A stretch of DNA of 64,000 nucleotides from Hymenobacter polaris. GTDB lineage: Bacteria; Bacteroidota; Bacteroidia; Cytophagales; Hymenobacteraceae. This document shows positions 9,143 to 18,954 of the stretch, piece by piece. Below the pieces are notes generated by a model that saw only the letters and a list, made by a program, of their open reading frames with translations, did not search any database and was not told the origin of the DNA. A program made the translations under genes and the position numbers. The stretch lies in assembly GCF_012927305.1 (NCBI RefSeq), contig NZ_JABBGH010000004.1:1-64000 (forward strand), read 5' to 3'. Position 1 is the first letter of the stretch, and every line of letters starts with the position of its first letter.

Positions 9143-9301
9143 CTAGCTGCTAAGCGGTGCAGGCCCTGTTGCTGGCTTCGAGTTGCTGGCATTTTGTTTT
9201 TTCTTATCCCGCTTAATCCACGCGCTGATGCGGGCAAATTCCTGCTCAGATGGCTGCCGGCCAGTCGTGTAAAAGTCCACATTTTTGGGTTCCTTAATCA
9301 T
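9143..9301 (-). CDS. Small hypothetical protein, 52 aa
   Basis: Starts MIKEPKNVDFYTTGRQPSEQ, continues EFARISAWIKRDKKKQNA and ends with a Pro/Ala/Ser tail. The N-terminal 35 residues look like a genuine short conserved plasmid protein of Bacteroidota, though I cannot name it. The start at 9301 is preferred to 9328 because it gives a coherent N-terminus. The basic KRDKKK stretch might bind nucleic acid. About 440 bp to the right (9302-9744) hold no gene I can support. Confidence 0.5.
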   Translation of the reverse strand: MIKEPKNVDFYTTGRQPSEQEFARISAWIKRDKKKQNASNSKPATGPAPLSS

Positions 9302-9744
9302 GGCTGAAAGGTATTGTATTTTGGGCAAGTATTGGTTGATGCGCTTCTCAGCAGCTTTTAAGGCTAGTACCCTAACGCTGCCAAAGAAGCCAGGCGCGCC
9401 CAGCGTCTTTTGGTAGCTGCCCGGCGCCTGGCTTTACTCTCGAAGAAGATGTAGCTGTCGTAAGCCCTTCGCAAACGAAAGTTTGCAAGCAAAGGTCCTT
9501 GGATTACCGGGTACACCTGGCTATACTTTCGCCGGGGTCCGGTTAAAGTTACTGCGCTCAGGCAGATGCGTAAATAGCTGGCTGCATGGCCCCGTAGGGT
9601 AACGAGGCCTTGAATGATAGGCGCGTTACCAACCACCAACTGCTAAACAATCTGTAAGAGCATTAAAAAGCGCGGGGTACCCCACCTTTTCAGTTGGGCT
9701 AAGCAACAAGTGAGCGAATTGCCACTCAAAGCCAAGCCAAGCGG

Positions 9745-10770
9745 CTACTTCGGCAGGTACTCGGCGGCCAGCATTCTGGCTACCTCCCGGTTGCGTGGGT
9801 CGCCGCTCAGCAACAGATCGGCATAGACCAGTAGCGGGAAAACGCAGTCGGGCCGCGGAGCCGGGGGTTGGGTACCCGCCGGGGTCACCAGCACCTGCAC
9901 TACCCCATTGGGGTCTGGTACCAGGCGCATCGTGCGCATTAGTTCGCCCCGCGTGGCGGAGGAATACAGCGTAAAATCCTGCGGCAGCAGGTAGCCGTCT
10001 AGCAAGAGGTGAGCCGCCAAGAGGTGAGCCGCCGGCTCGCCGCCCCAGTGTCTACCCGCCGGCAGGGGCACCTGCTGCCAGCCGTGGCGCCCTAGCTTAA
10101 GCGTAGGCTCCAGCCAGCGGTACTGGCCCGCGACCAGTTTCGGACGTACCGTTTCCCCGTAGGCGGCTACCCAGCGGTGGCGCAGCTCTGCCAGCTCCAC
10201 CAGCCGGCGCGGCGTTTCCGGTACCAGGTAACGCTGGGCCTGGAGGCTGACCAGCAGCCAGCCAATAGTCGCGATGGGCAGCCCAACCCGGGCGGCAATC
10301 GTGCGGTAAGACTCGCGCACCAGCTGGGGCTCCGTAAGTAGATGCGGCAGTAGATGCAGGCCCATCTTACCGAGTAGCAGGCTGCCGGCGGCCCGGACCT
10401 CGCGCGGTTTCGCCCGTCCCTGCACCAGCACGGTCGTGAGGTGCGTCCCTTCAGTCAGCCAGGCGTTGCCGGCCCGGTCCAGGTAGCAAGTACCCTGCGC
10501 TCGCAGGCGTGTTCCCATCGCTTCGCTGACGTAGGGTGCGACGAGCACCTCGTGCGGGGCCAGCTCGCGCAAGCCCGCCGTAGCACCTCGCCAGCCCGGC
10601 TGGGCCAGCAAACTGAATTCCGCGTGGGGCCCCAGCCGGAGCCGGGCGGGTAGTGAACCGTCGGCAGGTAGCAGCTGCACGGGTAGTTGCGGGGGAAGTA
10701 GGTCAGCCAGCGCCGTTGCGGCCGCCTCAAAAAGCGCTTGTACTTCCGGTAGTTGTCTGTTGTCTCGCAA
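9745..10770 (-). CDS. AbiEi-like protein of type IV toxin-antitoxin antitoxin family
   Basis: 341 residues. The central motif GTCYLDRAGNAWL (about 115-127) and the following VRAAGSLLLGKMGLHLLPHL, ESYRTIAARVGLPIATIGWL (a winged-helix segment near 185-205) and a WGGEPAAHLL stretch fit the Bacteroidota proteins annotated as type IV toxin-antitoxin AbiEi antitoxins. AbiEi proteins usually repress their own operon and counter a nucleotidyltransferase toxin (AbiEii). No AbiEii-like gene is adjacent on either side, so this copy is an orphan or has another role, such as a plasmid regulator. The start ATG at 10770 is followed by RDNRQLPEVQ. Confidence 0.6.
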   Translation of the reverse strand: MRDNRQLPEVQALFEAAATALADLLPPQLPVQLLPADGSLPARLRLGPHAEFSLLAQPGWRGATAGLRELAPHEVLVAPYVSEAMGTRLRAQGTCYLDRAGNAWLTEGTHLTTVLVQGRAKPREVRAAGSLLLGKMGLHLLPHLLTEPQLVRESYRTIAARVGLPIATIGWLLVSLQAQRYLVPETPRRLVELAELRHRWVAAYGETVRPKLVAGQYRWLEPTLKLGRHGWQQVPLPAGRHWGGEPAAHLLAAHLLLDGYLLPQDFTLYSSATRGELMRTMRLVPDPNGVVQVLVTPAGTQPPAPRPDCVFPLLVYADLLLSGDPRNREVARMLAAEYLPK

Positions 10771-11121
10771 AGCAAAACAACACCTGAAAATGAGACAAAA
10801 GAGTAATTAAAAATAAACAAGTGGTGGGATGTGGCCGCCTTTACTACGCCGCTATTTGTAATCGAGAAGTGAATCCTCGCTTTGACGGCCCATACGAACC
10901 ATAGAAAACTGGGAGGCACATCAGGATCCAGGCACTGCTGCTGCACACAGCTCTTACCCAAGTCGGATTAACACTGCATAGCCGGCTCTCTCCTCCCTAC
11001 GCTGGTAGTACGAGGTGCGTCCCCTATCGCCTTTACTTTCTACTCGCTTTAAATGGGGTATGCTCTTAGAGTAAGTTTGGCTCCCTGCTGCTATAAGAGG
11101 GTCTTTCCAGAGTAACATCAC

Positions 11122-11308
11122 AGTTATAATTCTTATAATTGTTGCAATTATAACTATTTTCTATACGGTTACCATGTAAGAAATCCTAGGAATTACTTTG
11201 TTAACTCAATGAGTTCGCCCATTGATCGCATTAGCAATAATCCCTAGTAATTAGAATCTTTGCCAAAGATAGAATTATTAACATGTCCACAATTTTAACA
11301 ATTGTTAA
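11122..11308. promoter_or_regulatory. AT-rich palindromes before parA (candidate partition site)
   Basis: Three nested or nearby inverted repeats: arms AGTTATAATT/AATTATAACT (11122-11131 and 11147-11156), TTATAATTG/CAATTATAA (11133-11141 and 11145-11153), and the perfect palindrome TTAACAATTGTTAA (11295-11308). The core AACAATTGTTA reappears just after the parB-like gene at 12474. Such sites commonly bind the partition partner or ParA for autoregulation. No gene is visible in the surrounding 10771-11372. Confidence 0.5.
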
Positions 11309-11372
11309 TATTATTTACGTGGAATACATGGACAGTATAGCAAAAATGATGGGTATTTCTTTAATTTGCATC

Positions 11373-12134
11373 ATGCAAACCATTGTGATGGCCAACCATA
11401 AAGGCGGCACCGGCAAAACGACCAGTTGTTTGAATGTGGCGCACGCGCTGCGCGAACGGGGTCACAGCGTACTGCTCCTGGACTGCGATAGCCAGTGCAA
11501 CCTCACGCAAAGCTTCACGCTACCCGATCCGACTGGCAAGCGCCTCGACGCTGTCTTGCTGGGCCAAGCCAGCTTATCGGACACCGTGCAGGAAGTGGGG
11601 GAGGGGCTCTACCTGCTGCCCAGCTCGCCCGACCTAATGGAGGCGGAGGAGCGCATCGGGAAAAAGCCTGGGGCCGAGTTCGCCCTCAAAGAATTACTGG
11701 GCGAGGTCGAGGCCATTGACTACTGCCTGATTGATACGCCGGGGGGCCTGGGCAAGTTGACCTACGCGGCCCTGACGGCGGCCGCGGCGGTCTTCATTCC
11801 CGCCCAGCCGGAGTACTACGGCATTGAGGGGCTGGTGGGCCTGCTGGAAGTATGTCAGCAGGTGCAGAAGCGCTTAAATAAAGACCTGAAGGTGGGGGGC
11901 CTGTTCTTCACTCAGTACAACCGCAGCGATCGCCGTCGGGCCCAGAAGGATATGGTGGCGCTACTAGAGGCGCACCCCCTGTTTGGGCCGCTGGTCATGC
12001 ATACCACCATCCGGCCGAACGTGGCGCTGGTGGAGGCCCAGATTGAGAAGGAAAGCATCTACACCTGGGCCGGCCAGTCCGCCGGCGCCCAGGACTACAC
12101 CGCCCTTACGACCGAACTACTTGCCCGCCTATGA
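11373..12134 (+). CDS. parA: ParA-family partition ATPase
   Basis: A 253-residue Walker-type ATPase that segregates plasmid copies. The deviant Walker A KGGTGKTT lies at residues 10-17, followed by LLLDCDSQCNLTQSF (Walker A' region, about 43-57) and LIDTPGGLGKLTYAALTAAA (Walker B region). No N-terminal DNA-binding domain is present, so it is a short, type Ib-like ParA. Several in-frame starts exist from 11283 on; I chose ATG 11373 because MQTIVMANHKGGTGKT is the canonical N-terminus. Its stop overlaps the start of the next gene by four bases (ATGA), so they are co-translated. Confidence 0.88.
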   Translation: MQTIVMANHKGGTGKTTSCLNVAHALRERGHSVLLLDCDSQCNLTQSFTLPDPTGKRLDAVLLGQASLSDTVQEVGEGLYLLPSSPDLMEAEERIGKKPGAEFALKELLGEVEAIDYCLIDTPGGLGKLTYAALTAAAAVFIPAQPEYYGIEGLVGLLEVCQQVQKRLNKDLKVGGLFFTQYNRSDRRRAQKDMVALLEAHPLFGPLVMHTTIRPNVALVEAQIEKESIYTWAGQSAGAQDYTALTTELLARL

Positions 12135-12448
12135 GCTCCAAACCCACCTTTGGTAAAAAAGTCCTGTCCTCCATCAACGAGCGGATTGAGCCAGTTCCCG
12201 GGCCGGTAGTGGAGACTACGCCCGATGCCTCGGAAGAGCAACTGGTGTGGGTATCGTTTACCACCGCCGTAACCCGCGAAACTTACCTCAAGCTCAAGCA
12301 AGCCGAATACTGGATACCCGGGTTCCTAATGAAGGAGCTGACCGAAGCCGCCTTGGTAAAGGAGCTTGCTACCCATCCCGAGGCTGACAGGCCCTTGCCG
12401 GACGCATTGCTACAAAAGCTACTCCGGACTAATAAGAAGTTGCAGTAA
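12131..12448 (+). CDS. Small partition partner (ParB-like by position)
   Basis: 105 residues, overlapping parA by ATGA. Its sequence (SFTTAVTRETYLKLKQAEYW, then IPGFLMKELTEAALVKELA) suggests a ribbon-helix-helix-like fold: a beta strand with TTAVTRETY followed by two helices. Small RHH proteins of this sort are the usual DNA-binding partners of short ParA ATPases. It has none of the motifs of large ParB CTPases. Function is assigned from operon position and size, and it probably binds the palindromes flanking the operon. Confidence 0.6.
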   Translation: MSSKPTFGKKVLSSINERIEPVPGPVVETTPDASEEQLVWVSFTTAVTRETYLKLKQAEYWIPGFLMKELTEAALVKELATHPEADRPLPDALLQKLLRTNKKLQ

Positions 12449-12465
12449 CAGCCCTAACCACTACG

Positions 12466-12540
12466 ACCATTTAAACAATTGTTAGCATTTTGATAATTAT
12501 TAGTATTTCGCTAATTATTTAAATTGTGATAATTGCTCAA
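12466..12540. promoter_or_regulatory. AT-rich repeat region after parA operon (candidate centromere)
   Basis: A short, very AT-rich stretch with AAACAATTGTTA (12473-12484) and repeated TAATTATT-like words (GATAATTATTAG, GCTAATTATTTA, GTGATAATTGC). It shares AACAATTGTTA with the palindrome at 11295-11308 upstream of parA. Candidate parS. Confidence 0.45.
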
Positions 12541-13218
12541 GTGGTAGGTGTGTTCTCTGCTAGCGAGCCACGAAGTGAGTTGCTCTCACCATGAGTGTGG
12601 TTGGCTAGTAGGTCCTTATTCCTGCTGGCCAACTATACTCGTGGTGAACGCGCTAAAAAAGTGCCAAGTAGGGTTACCGCAAATTATGTCTGCGGCTACC
12701 CGTGCCAGCATTCTGCCTGACCTAGGTAGCTAATAGCTAAAAAGGGAGGTGAGCTATAGGGGGAATAGAAACCACCGATAGGGGGGACGGACCAGTTGGG
12801 CCGAGTGATACCTAGGGTTGGGGTGATCACGCGGGTTGTGGCCACATGCAGCAGCTGCTCGCGCGGGAACTGGTGGGTCGCCCACCAGATGGTGTGGTAG
12901 TTCAATGCGGTCTTGCTGACTGTATTGGGGGTTTTGCTTCCCAACGGGCGGACTTACGTGCCAAGTAAGCCCCGGCCTGGTTTAGTGACAGGTAAGGTAT
13001 ATCCTCAAGGCGTTACCCGTTGGAGCGACAAGTTCCGAAAGTCACAGGTCAGCGCGGTAGCCGGCGAAGTGGCTTATATCGTCAAGTCCGTGGCGTTACC
13101 CTGGGGCCTCAGCGCAAAGACCAAAACGCATTCGCGTTCAGGTGCGTCGTTGTTTAGCGGGCTACAGAACTTGGTGCATTGCATCGGGAGTCAGTCTGCG
13201 TCGGGCTCTAATCGGCAG
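12541..13218. other. Non-coding left flank of the Tn3 insertion
   Basis: About 680 bp with no gene I can support. Small frames on both strands (12696-12944 minus, 12913-13224 plus) have no recognisable content. The last bases before the transposon end are the target duplication TTCTA (13219-13223). Confidence 0.4.
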
Positions 13219-13223
13219 TTCTA

Positions 13224-13261
13224 GGGGTAGCACAAGAGTAGGAACAGAAACTATCGCTAGG
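13224..13261 (+). repeat. Tn3 terminal inverted repeat, left
   Basis: Matches the reverse complement of 21897-21934 at 35 of 38 positions and begins with the GGGG typical of Tn3-family ends. The tnpA stop codon (13257-13259) lies inside it. Confidence 0.9.
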
Positions 13262-16200
13262 CCCATTCACCAAGCGATGCTTCCCAGGGAGTGAGGGTGC
13301 GTAGAGGACGCAGCTGCCCGGCCGCAACGGCTTCGGGCAGCGTAAAGTCGTAGCGACCCAGCATATTTACGTGTTCGTGCAGCAAAGGCGAGAGGCGGGC
13401 CACATCCTCTGGATTCAAGTGCTCCTCCGTTTCCTGCCATTGCTCCAAGGCTTGTTGCAAATACCGAGTATTCCACAGCACCAAGGCGTTCACGACCAGG
13501 CCCAACGCCCCCAATTGGTCTTCCATGCCTTCACGGTAGTGCTGGCGGAGTTCGCTCTTTTTGCCGTGGAAAACGGCGCGGGTCAGCGCGTGGCGGCCCT
13601 CGCCGCGATTGAGTTGCACCAGAATGCGTCGCCGGTACGATTCGTCCTGCACGTAGGCCAGTAGATAAAGCGTCTTTTCTACCCTACCCAACTCGGCCAC
13701 CGCCCGCCCCAGCCCGGAGAGGGTACCGGCCCGCTGTAAGGTGCGCATGACAGCCGCAGCTTTCACCCGACCCAGTTTGAGCGAGCCGGCCAGCCGTAGC
13801 ATATCCTCCCAGTGGTCGCTGATGAGTTGGGCGTTGACGACATGCCGGCTTAGTTCGTTGAGGGGGCCATAATCGTCTTCCTTGCTGAGGCGCCAGAAGC
13901 GCTGGTCCGCCAAGTCGGCTAAGCGGGGGCTGAAGCGGTAGCCCAAGAGGGCGAAAAGCCCAAAAACCACCTCGCTGTAGCCGTGGGTATCGGCCATGAT
14001 TTCGCGCGGGTCCAGGCTCGTTTGCTGTTCCAGCAGCCCGGCCAGAATAAAGAGGGAGTCACGTAGCGTGCCGGGAATGACGATGCCGTGGAAGCCCATG
14101 AACTGGTCGCCCGTGAAGTTATAGTACGTCACCCCGCGCTGCGAGCCGTAGTATTTACGGTTCCACCCGGCATAAATCGTGCGCACGGGCACCACGAAAC
14201 GCATCCCGTCGGCCGAAGCCACTTCCCCGCCGCCCCAGACCTGGGCCAGGGGCAATTGTGCCTGCCCGTCCACTAACCGGGCGCTGGCAGCGGTGAGCGT
14301 TTCCACACGCACGTAGTTTTGCTGCACCCAGGACAAACGGGGCAAGGCTAGGGCTGGCACCTCGGCCCGTGCTACGGCTTTCAGGCCGATATTACAGGCC
14401 TGGGCTAGGAGCACCGCGCAGATGCTCAGCGGCAAATCAGCCGCTTTGTGCTGGCCGTCGGCCACGTGGGTAAAGGCATCGGCAAATCCCGTGAAAGCGT
14501 TCACCTCCAGCAGCAGCGCCGCCAGTTCCACTTGGGGTAACTGCTGCGTAAGCCGCGTCCGCAACTGCTGTAAGCTCTCGGGTTCTTCCTGAGCTGGTAG
14601 CGGGCTTACCCGCACATAGGGCTGGCCATCTTGCTGCCCCACGTGCAGCGCCGTGTTGCGGGGCAGGTGTTCGCGCACCTCTGCGTAGGCGACCCGCAGC
14701 TGCGTCTGAAGCCGCGTTAGCTCCACGACCGGGTCGAGCGAGCGGTCAAGCGCCCGCGCCACCGATTCCCGCGCCGCGTCCCAGGCCTCGCCCCGTAGCA
14801 TTTCCGCTTGGGGGTCGCTGTAGCGCTCACTAGCAGTCACAAAAATTTCCCGGCGGCGCAGCGCTTGGTGCAGACGGTTCAGTACGCAGAGGGTGTACGC
14901 GGCGGGGCTCACCTCGTCTCGGCTGGGAAATACCTGCCGCGTCCAGCTTTTGGGCACAAAGGGGCGGGGAGCAGTTTCCCACTTGGGCCGGCTCCGCCCG
15001 CCGGCTTCTTGGGCTTGTAAAAAGTGCCAGGCATCGAGCAGGGGCTTGGCTGAGGGGGAACTCTCGAAGGAAAGTCCGTTCAACAGAGACGGCAGAAACC
15101 GGCGCACGGTCGCGTAGCTGCCGCTCAGGGCTTGAAACTGCGGGTCGTCGGCTGGGCTGGCCAGCGCCTGCACCGCGTCGGCCGCTTCCCGCAACGAAGC
15201 TTCGCTGGTGCAACGCAGTACCTGGGCCCGCAGGCGGGCTTCGGGTACGGACTCGTCCAGCAGAATGCGCACCGCTTGTTCCAAGACCAGCGCGGCGTGG
15301 TCCAAGTCTTTGAGGGAGCGCAGCCGCTGGCGGCGCTTGGTTTCGCCCCGCAGGGCCAGCGATGTCATCAGCCCATCAAAGAGGTCGAGCACGTCATCGG
15401 TGGCCGTGCGTTCGAGGGCCTGGGCGAAGGCTAGCAGGGTAGCCAGGCGGCGTTCCTCCCCCATGCGGGCCAACGTTTGCCCCCAGGCTGCTTGGGCGTG
15501 GCGGGCCAGCCGCACCAAGCGGGCTTCGGGCAGGTCATGGAGGGAAATGTCCCCCACGCCGAGGGCCCGCACCTGGTCCAGCCGCCCTAACGCGGTCACC
15601 AAGGCAGAACTGGAAACGCGGGTCGGCGCGGTGCGCAGCAATTCCAAGCGGGTGAGTCGCTGGCCAGGCGGCACGGCCAGCAGCGATTCCAAGGCCTGCT
15701 ACTGCACCGGGTTCAACCGGTTACGGAGTTGGCGGTACAGGTGACGGCCCGTGCGTTCGCGGACCCGCGCAATCAGGCGGGCCAGCACCGTCACGCCGGG
15801 CAGCACCACGCGCTGGGCCACCAGGTGCGCGGTCGCCAAATCGAAGAGTACGCTGGGCCGCACGGGGCTGGTGAGCACCTGGGCGTAGAGCCAGCGGGTC
15901 AGGCGGAATGCCTGGCAGCCATCAAAGGCGTGAAAGCCTAAGTAGGCTACTACCCGTACCTGGTGGTCGTGCAGGGTGTTTGGCCGGGCGTACTGGTCAC
16001 GCCAGGTGTCAGCCGTCAGGTCGAGTTGTTGGGCCAGGGTTTGCACCACCACGTCCGGTACTCGCGCAGGAACAGGCAGAAATGTACCCAGAAACCGCAG
16101 GGTATAGAGTTGCACAGCACAGCCAAGCCGGGTGTAGGGCCGGCGGTAATCGGCCAGAAAACGAACGTCCAGAGGGCTGAGATAGAAGAAGCAGGCTAAT

Positions 16201-16274
16201 TGCTCCGGGCTGGGGTCGGCGTGGTAGCGCCCGTAGCGAGCGGCCTGCTCGTCACTGAGAAATTCAACGGGCAT
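13257..16274 (-). pseudogene. tnpA: Tn3-family transposase interrupted by one amber codon
   Basis: The full frame spans 1,005 sense-length codons, the normal size for Tn3 TnpA. The N-terminal piece (191 residues, MPVEFLSDEQAARYGRYHAD on) is the DUF4158 type DNA-binding region; it ends RNRLNPVQ, then TAG at 15701-15699, then QALESLLAVPPGQRLTRLEL in the same frame. The rest carries the DDE core: Asp in YNFTGDQFMGFHG, Asp in MADTHGYSEVVFG, and Glu in EGMEDQLGALGLVVNALVLW. No other lesion is visible, so the amber codon may be recent, suppressed, bypassed by restart at TTG 15692, or a sequencing error. It separates the end-binding region from the catalytic part. Confidence 0.88.
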
Positions 16275-16321
16275 GGTAGCAGAATGGCCGCGTTAGGTTG
16301 GTGTAGGCCACCGAGCCGGCA

Positions 16322-18808
16322 CTACCCACCCAATCCACCCGAATCGCCCCGCGGCTGGTCTTCAATAGAGCTACCGGACTTCTTGGACCCTAAAAACCAG
16401 GAAAATCCCAGGTAGCCCACCCGCGTTTCGTACTTGGTCTGAATGTCTGAGGTAAGCCCGTCGGCCGCGAACTGGGCGTACTGGCGGCGCGTGTTGAACA
16501 GGTCGCTCACGCGCAGCGTCAGCGCGGCCCGGTCGTGAAACAGGCGCTGGCGCAGGGCTACATCCACCCCGTACACGGCCAGCAAGCGGCCCTGAGGCAC
16601 CACCAGCGGAGCACGATAGTCGCCACTGAGCTGCACGGCCAGCGTCTTGGTCGGGCTAAACTGGTTGAGTAGATACGCCGTGCCGGTAAAGTTGGCGCGG
16701 GTGCCGTCGCCGGTGAAGCTGGCCACCTGGTTGCGGTAGTACGAGCCGTTGGCCGTGAGTTTCCACCACTTGGTCACGGTCTGCGTCAGCGACACTTCCA
16801 GCCCGTAGCTGGCCGTGTGGCCAAAATTGGCGTAGCTGGTGCGGGTGATAAAATCGGGCTGGCCGCTGCGGCGGGTGGCCACGGTATCGATGGTGCGCAG
16901 GCTCTGGATGGACTGGCTGGCAAAGCGGCCAAACAAGGTCGTGTTCAGCGTCGTGGACTTCCAAGTTGCCTGGTGACCTAATTCCGCGACATGCACGTAC
17001 TCCGGGCGCAGGTCGACATTGCCCACCACGTAATTGCGGGCATCGGAATAAAAAGGCAGCGGAATGACTTGTAGAAAGTTGGGGCGGTTCACGCGGCGCG
17101 AGTAGCTGACTTGCAGGCGCTGCTCGTGCGGCAGCGTGCGTGCCACCGTCGCCGAGGGGAAGAGGTTTAGAATCCGCTGGCTAGCCGTGCCCGTGGGCAG
17201 CACCTGGGCGGAGAGCCCCGTAAATTCAATTCGCAACCCGGCCTGGTACTCCCACAATCCCGCTTTGTGCCGGTAGGACCCGTAGGCCTGCGGAATGAGC
17301 TGCCGGTAGCTGTAGCGGTAGGAGCCCGTGTCCCGCCGCACAAATTCGCTCCCCGGGGTGGCTTGCACCGCATAATCGGATGTGCCGGGGGTCAGCAGGG
17401 CATCGGTTTTGATGCCCGCTTCCCAGCGCCGCTTCTCGTCCAGCGGATGCACGTAGTCCACCTGCACCGACGGCATATGAATGGTGACGTCGAGAAATTG
17501 CTGGCGGGCGTTGCGCGAGTAGCTGGCTGGCCCATCCAGCACGCGCTGCTGGGTCGTAACGGTGCCGACGTCCAGGTAGTACGAAGCACTGGCGGTCAAC
17601 TCCCGGCCCGGGGATGCGGCCCAGGTGCGCCGGTAGGTACCCGAAACCCGGCTGCCTTGCAGGTCGTCGGCCTGCGTGTTCTGGTTGCGCAGCAGGAACG
17701 CGGGGGTGGGGTCCCGGGCGAGCAGGGTGGTAAAGTCCTGTGCGGTGCGATAGTGCTCAGCATAGTACTGAGCCGTCAGGCTCACGCGCTGCTCGTCACT
17801 GATGGTGTAGTCAACCCCCAGCCGCAGGCTGTGATTGGTTTGCCGGCGCGTACTGGCCCCCGTCTGGTCGGTACGGGTGGTGCGGCCATCCACCGTGGCG
17901 ACCTGCTGCAAGGCCGAGCTGCCGTGGAACAGATTGCTCAACCCGTCAACGGTACCGGAAAAATTGAATTTGCCGACCTGCCGGTTGCCGCTGAGCGCTG
18001 CCGTGTACTTATCGCGGGTGCCCGCCGTGGCTAGGGCATCGCCGTTCCAGCCAGGTTGCTCCTGCTTTTTCTGCACCAGATTGATGATGCCCCCCGTGCC
18101 CTGGGCCGAATACTGCGCGCCGGGATTGGTGATGACTTCAATCGTTTCGAGGCGGCTGGCGGGCAGCTGGTCGAGGCGCAGATTGGGAGGCGCGGGCTTG
18201 CCGTCAAGGTAGAGCGTGACGCTCGAATTACCCCGTAAGCTGACTTGCCCGTTGTCATCTACGGCCACCGAGGGCACTTTCTGGAGGATATCCGCCGCCG
18301 TACCGCCCGCGCTGTTAAGGTCTTTGCTGACGTTAAGAGTGGTCTTGCCCAAGTCGTTGACCACGGCCGCTTTCTCGCCCTGCACCACCACGCCGCCGAG
18401 TTGTACGGCCGCCGGTGCCACCAGCCATTCCCCCAGGCGAACTACCGGTGCGGCCGCAGCCAGCGTGGTCGGTCGGCGAACAGCCTGGTAACCCAGCGCC
18501 TCGGCTCGCACGACGTACCGGCCCAGCGCGAGGTTGGTCAGGACGAAGGTACCGTTTTCAGCGGTCTGGGTGTTGCCAATAAGGGTCGAGTCAGCCTGCC
18601 GCAGCAGCAAGATATTAGCGAAGGGCAGCGGCTGACGCGTGCGCCGGTCCAGCAGGGTGCCCGACACTCCACCCGGCCCCTGAGCCAACAAGCGACCGGG
18701 CAGCAGGCCTGCTGCCACCAGCCCGAGCCAGCCGAAGCACCCCACCCCACGAAGGCAGCCGGTAATTCGGGGCCGTAGGGTAGCTGGGTCTTTCACCTGA
18801 TAGCGCAT
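16322..18808 (-). CDS. TonB-dependent outer membrane receptor (OMP_b-brl_3-like)
   Basis: 828 residues. An N-terminal signal segment (hydrophobic stretch WLGLVAAGLLPGRLLA before QGPGG) is followed by a carboxypeptidase-regulatory-like domain (VSGTLLDRRTRQPLPFANIL), a plug domain (GGTAADILQKVPSVAVDDNG, then GNSSVTLYLDGKPAP and YSAQGTGGIINLVQKK), and a long beta-barrel ending with the terminal Phe region (YLGFSWFLG). It should take up a ligand across the outer membrane or act as a signalling receptor. Start at 18808 (MRYQVKDPAT) is preferred to 18892. It is part of the Tn3 cargo, downstream of an ECF sigma/anti-sigma pair, which probably controls it. The ligand cannot be told. Confidence 0.85.
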   Translation of the reverse strand: MRYQVKDPATLRPRITGCLRGVGCFGWLGLVAAGLLPGRLLAQGPGGVSGTLLDRRTRQPLPFANILLLRQADSTLIGNTQTAENGTFVLTNLALGRYVVRAEALGYQAVRRPTTLAAAAPVVRLGEWLVAPAAVQLGGVVVQGEKAAVVNDLGKTTLNVSKDLNSAGGTAADILQKVPSVAVDDNGQVSLRGNSSVTLYLDGKPAPPNLRLDQLPASRLETIEVITNPGAQYSAQGTGGIINLVQKKQEQPGWNGDALATAGTRDKYTAALSGNRQVGKFNFSGTVDGLSNLFHGSSALQQVATVDGRTTRTDQTGASTRRQTNHSLRLGVDYTISDEQRVSLTAQYYAEHYRTAQDFTTLLARDPTPAFLLRNQNTQADDLQGSRVSGTYRRTWAASPGRELTASASYYLDVGTVTTQQRVLDGPASYSRNARQQFLDVTIHMPSVQVDYVHPLDEKRRWEAGIKTDALLTPGTSDYAVQATPGSEFVRRDTGSYRYSYRQLIPQAYGSYRHKAGLWEYQAGLRIEFTGLSAQVLPTGTASQRILNLFPSATVARTLPHEQRLQVSYSRRVNRPNFLQVIPLPFYSDARNYVVGNVDLRPEYVHVAELGHQATWKSTTLNTTLFGRFASQSIQSLRTIDTVATRRSGQPDFITRTSYANFGHTASYGLEVSLTQTVTKWWKLTANGSYYRNQVASFTGDGTRANFTGTAYLLNQFSPTKTLAVQLSGDYRAPLVVPQGRLLAVYGVDVALRQRLFHDRAALTLRVSDLFNTRRQYAQFAADGLTSDIQTKYETRVGYLGFSWFLGSKKSGSSIEDQPRGDSGGLGG

Positions 18809-18954
18809 AACTACTTTATTATCATACTTGTATGTAATGCAAATTACCTTGCAATACATACTAAATAGGCAAGAAAGGAGTGTCTTTTTCATAGTATCAG
18901 AGCAACTGGTACTGGAAGCTGGGTGCGCTCGGCTGGCTAGTGGTGCGAGGGATT

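Noticed and set aside
9364-9639. 91-codon minus-strand frame
   Set aside because: No recognisable domain; odd composition and no supporting context.
12696-13224. Small frames beside the left end of the transposon
   Set aside because: Overlapping on both strands, no domain, one ends in the transposon boundary.
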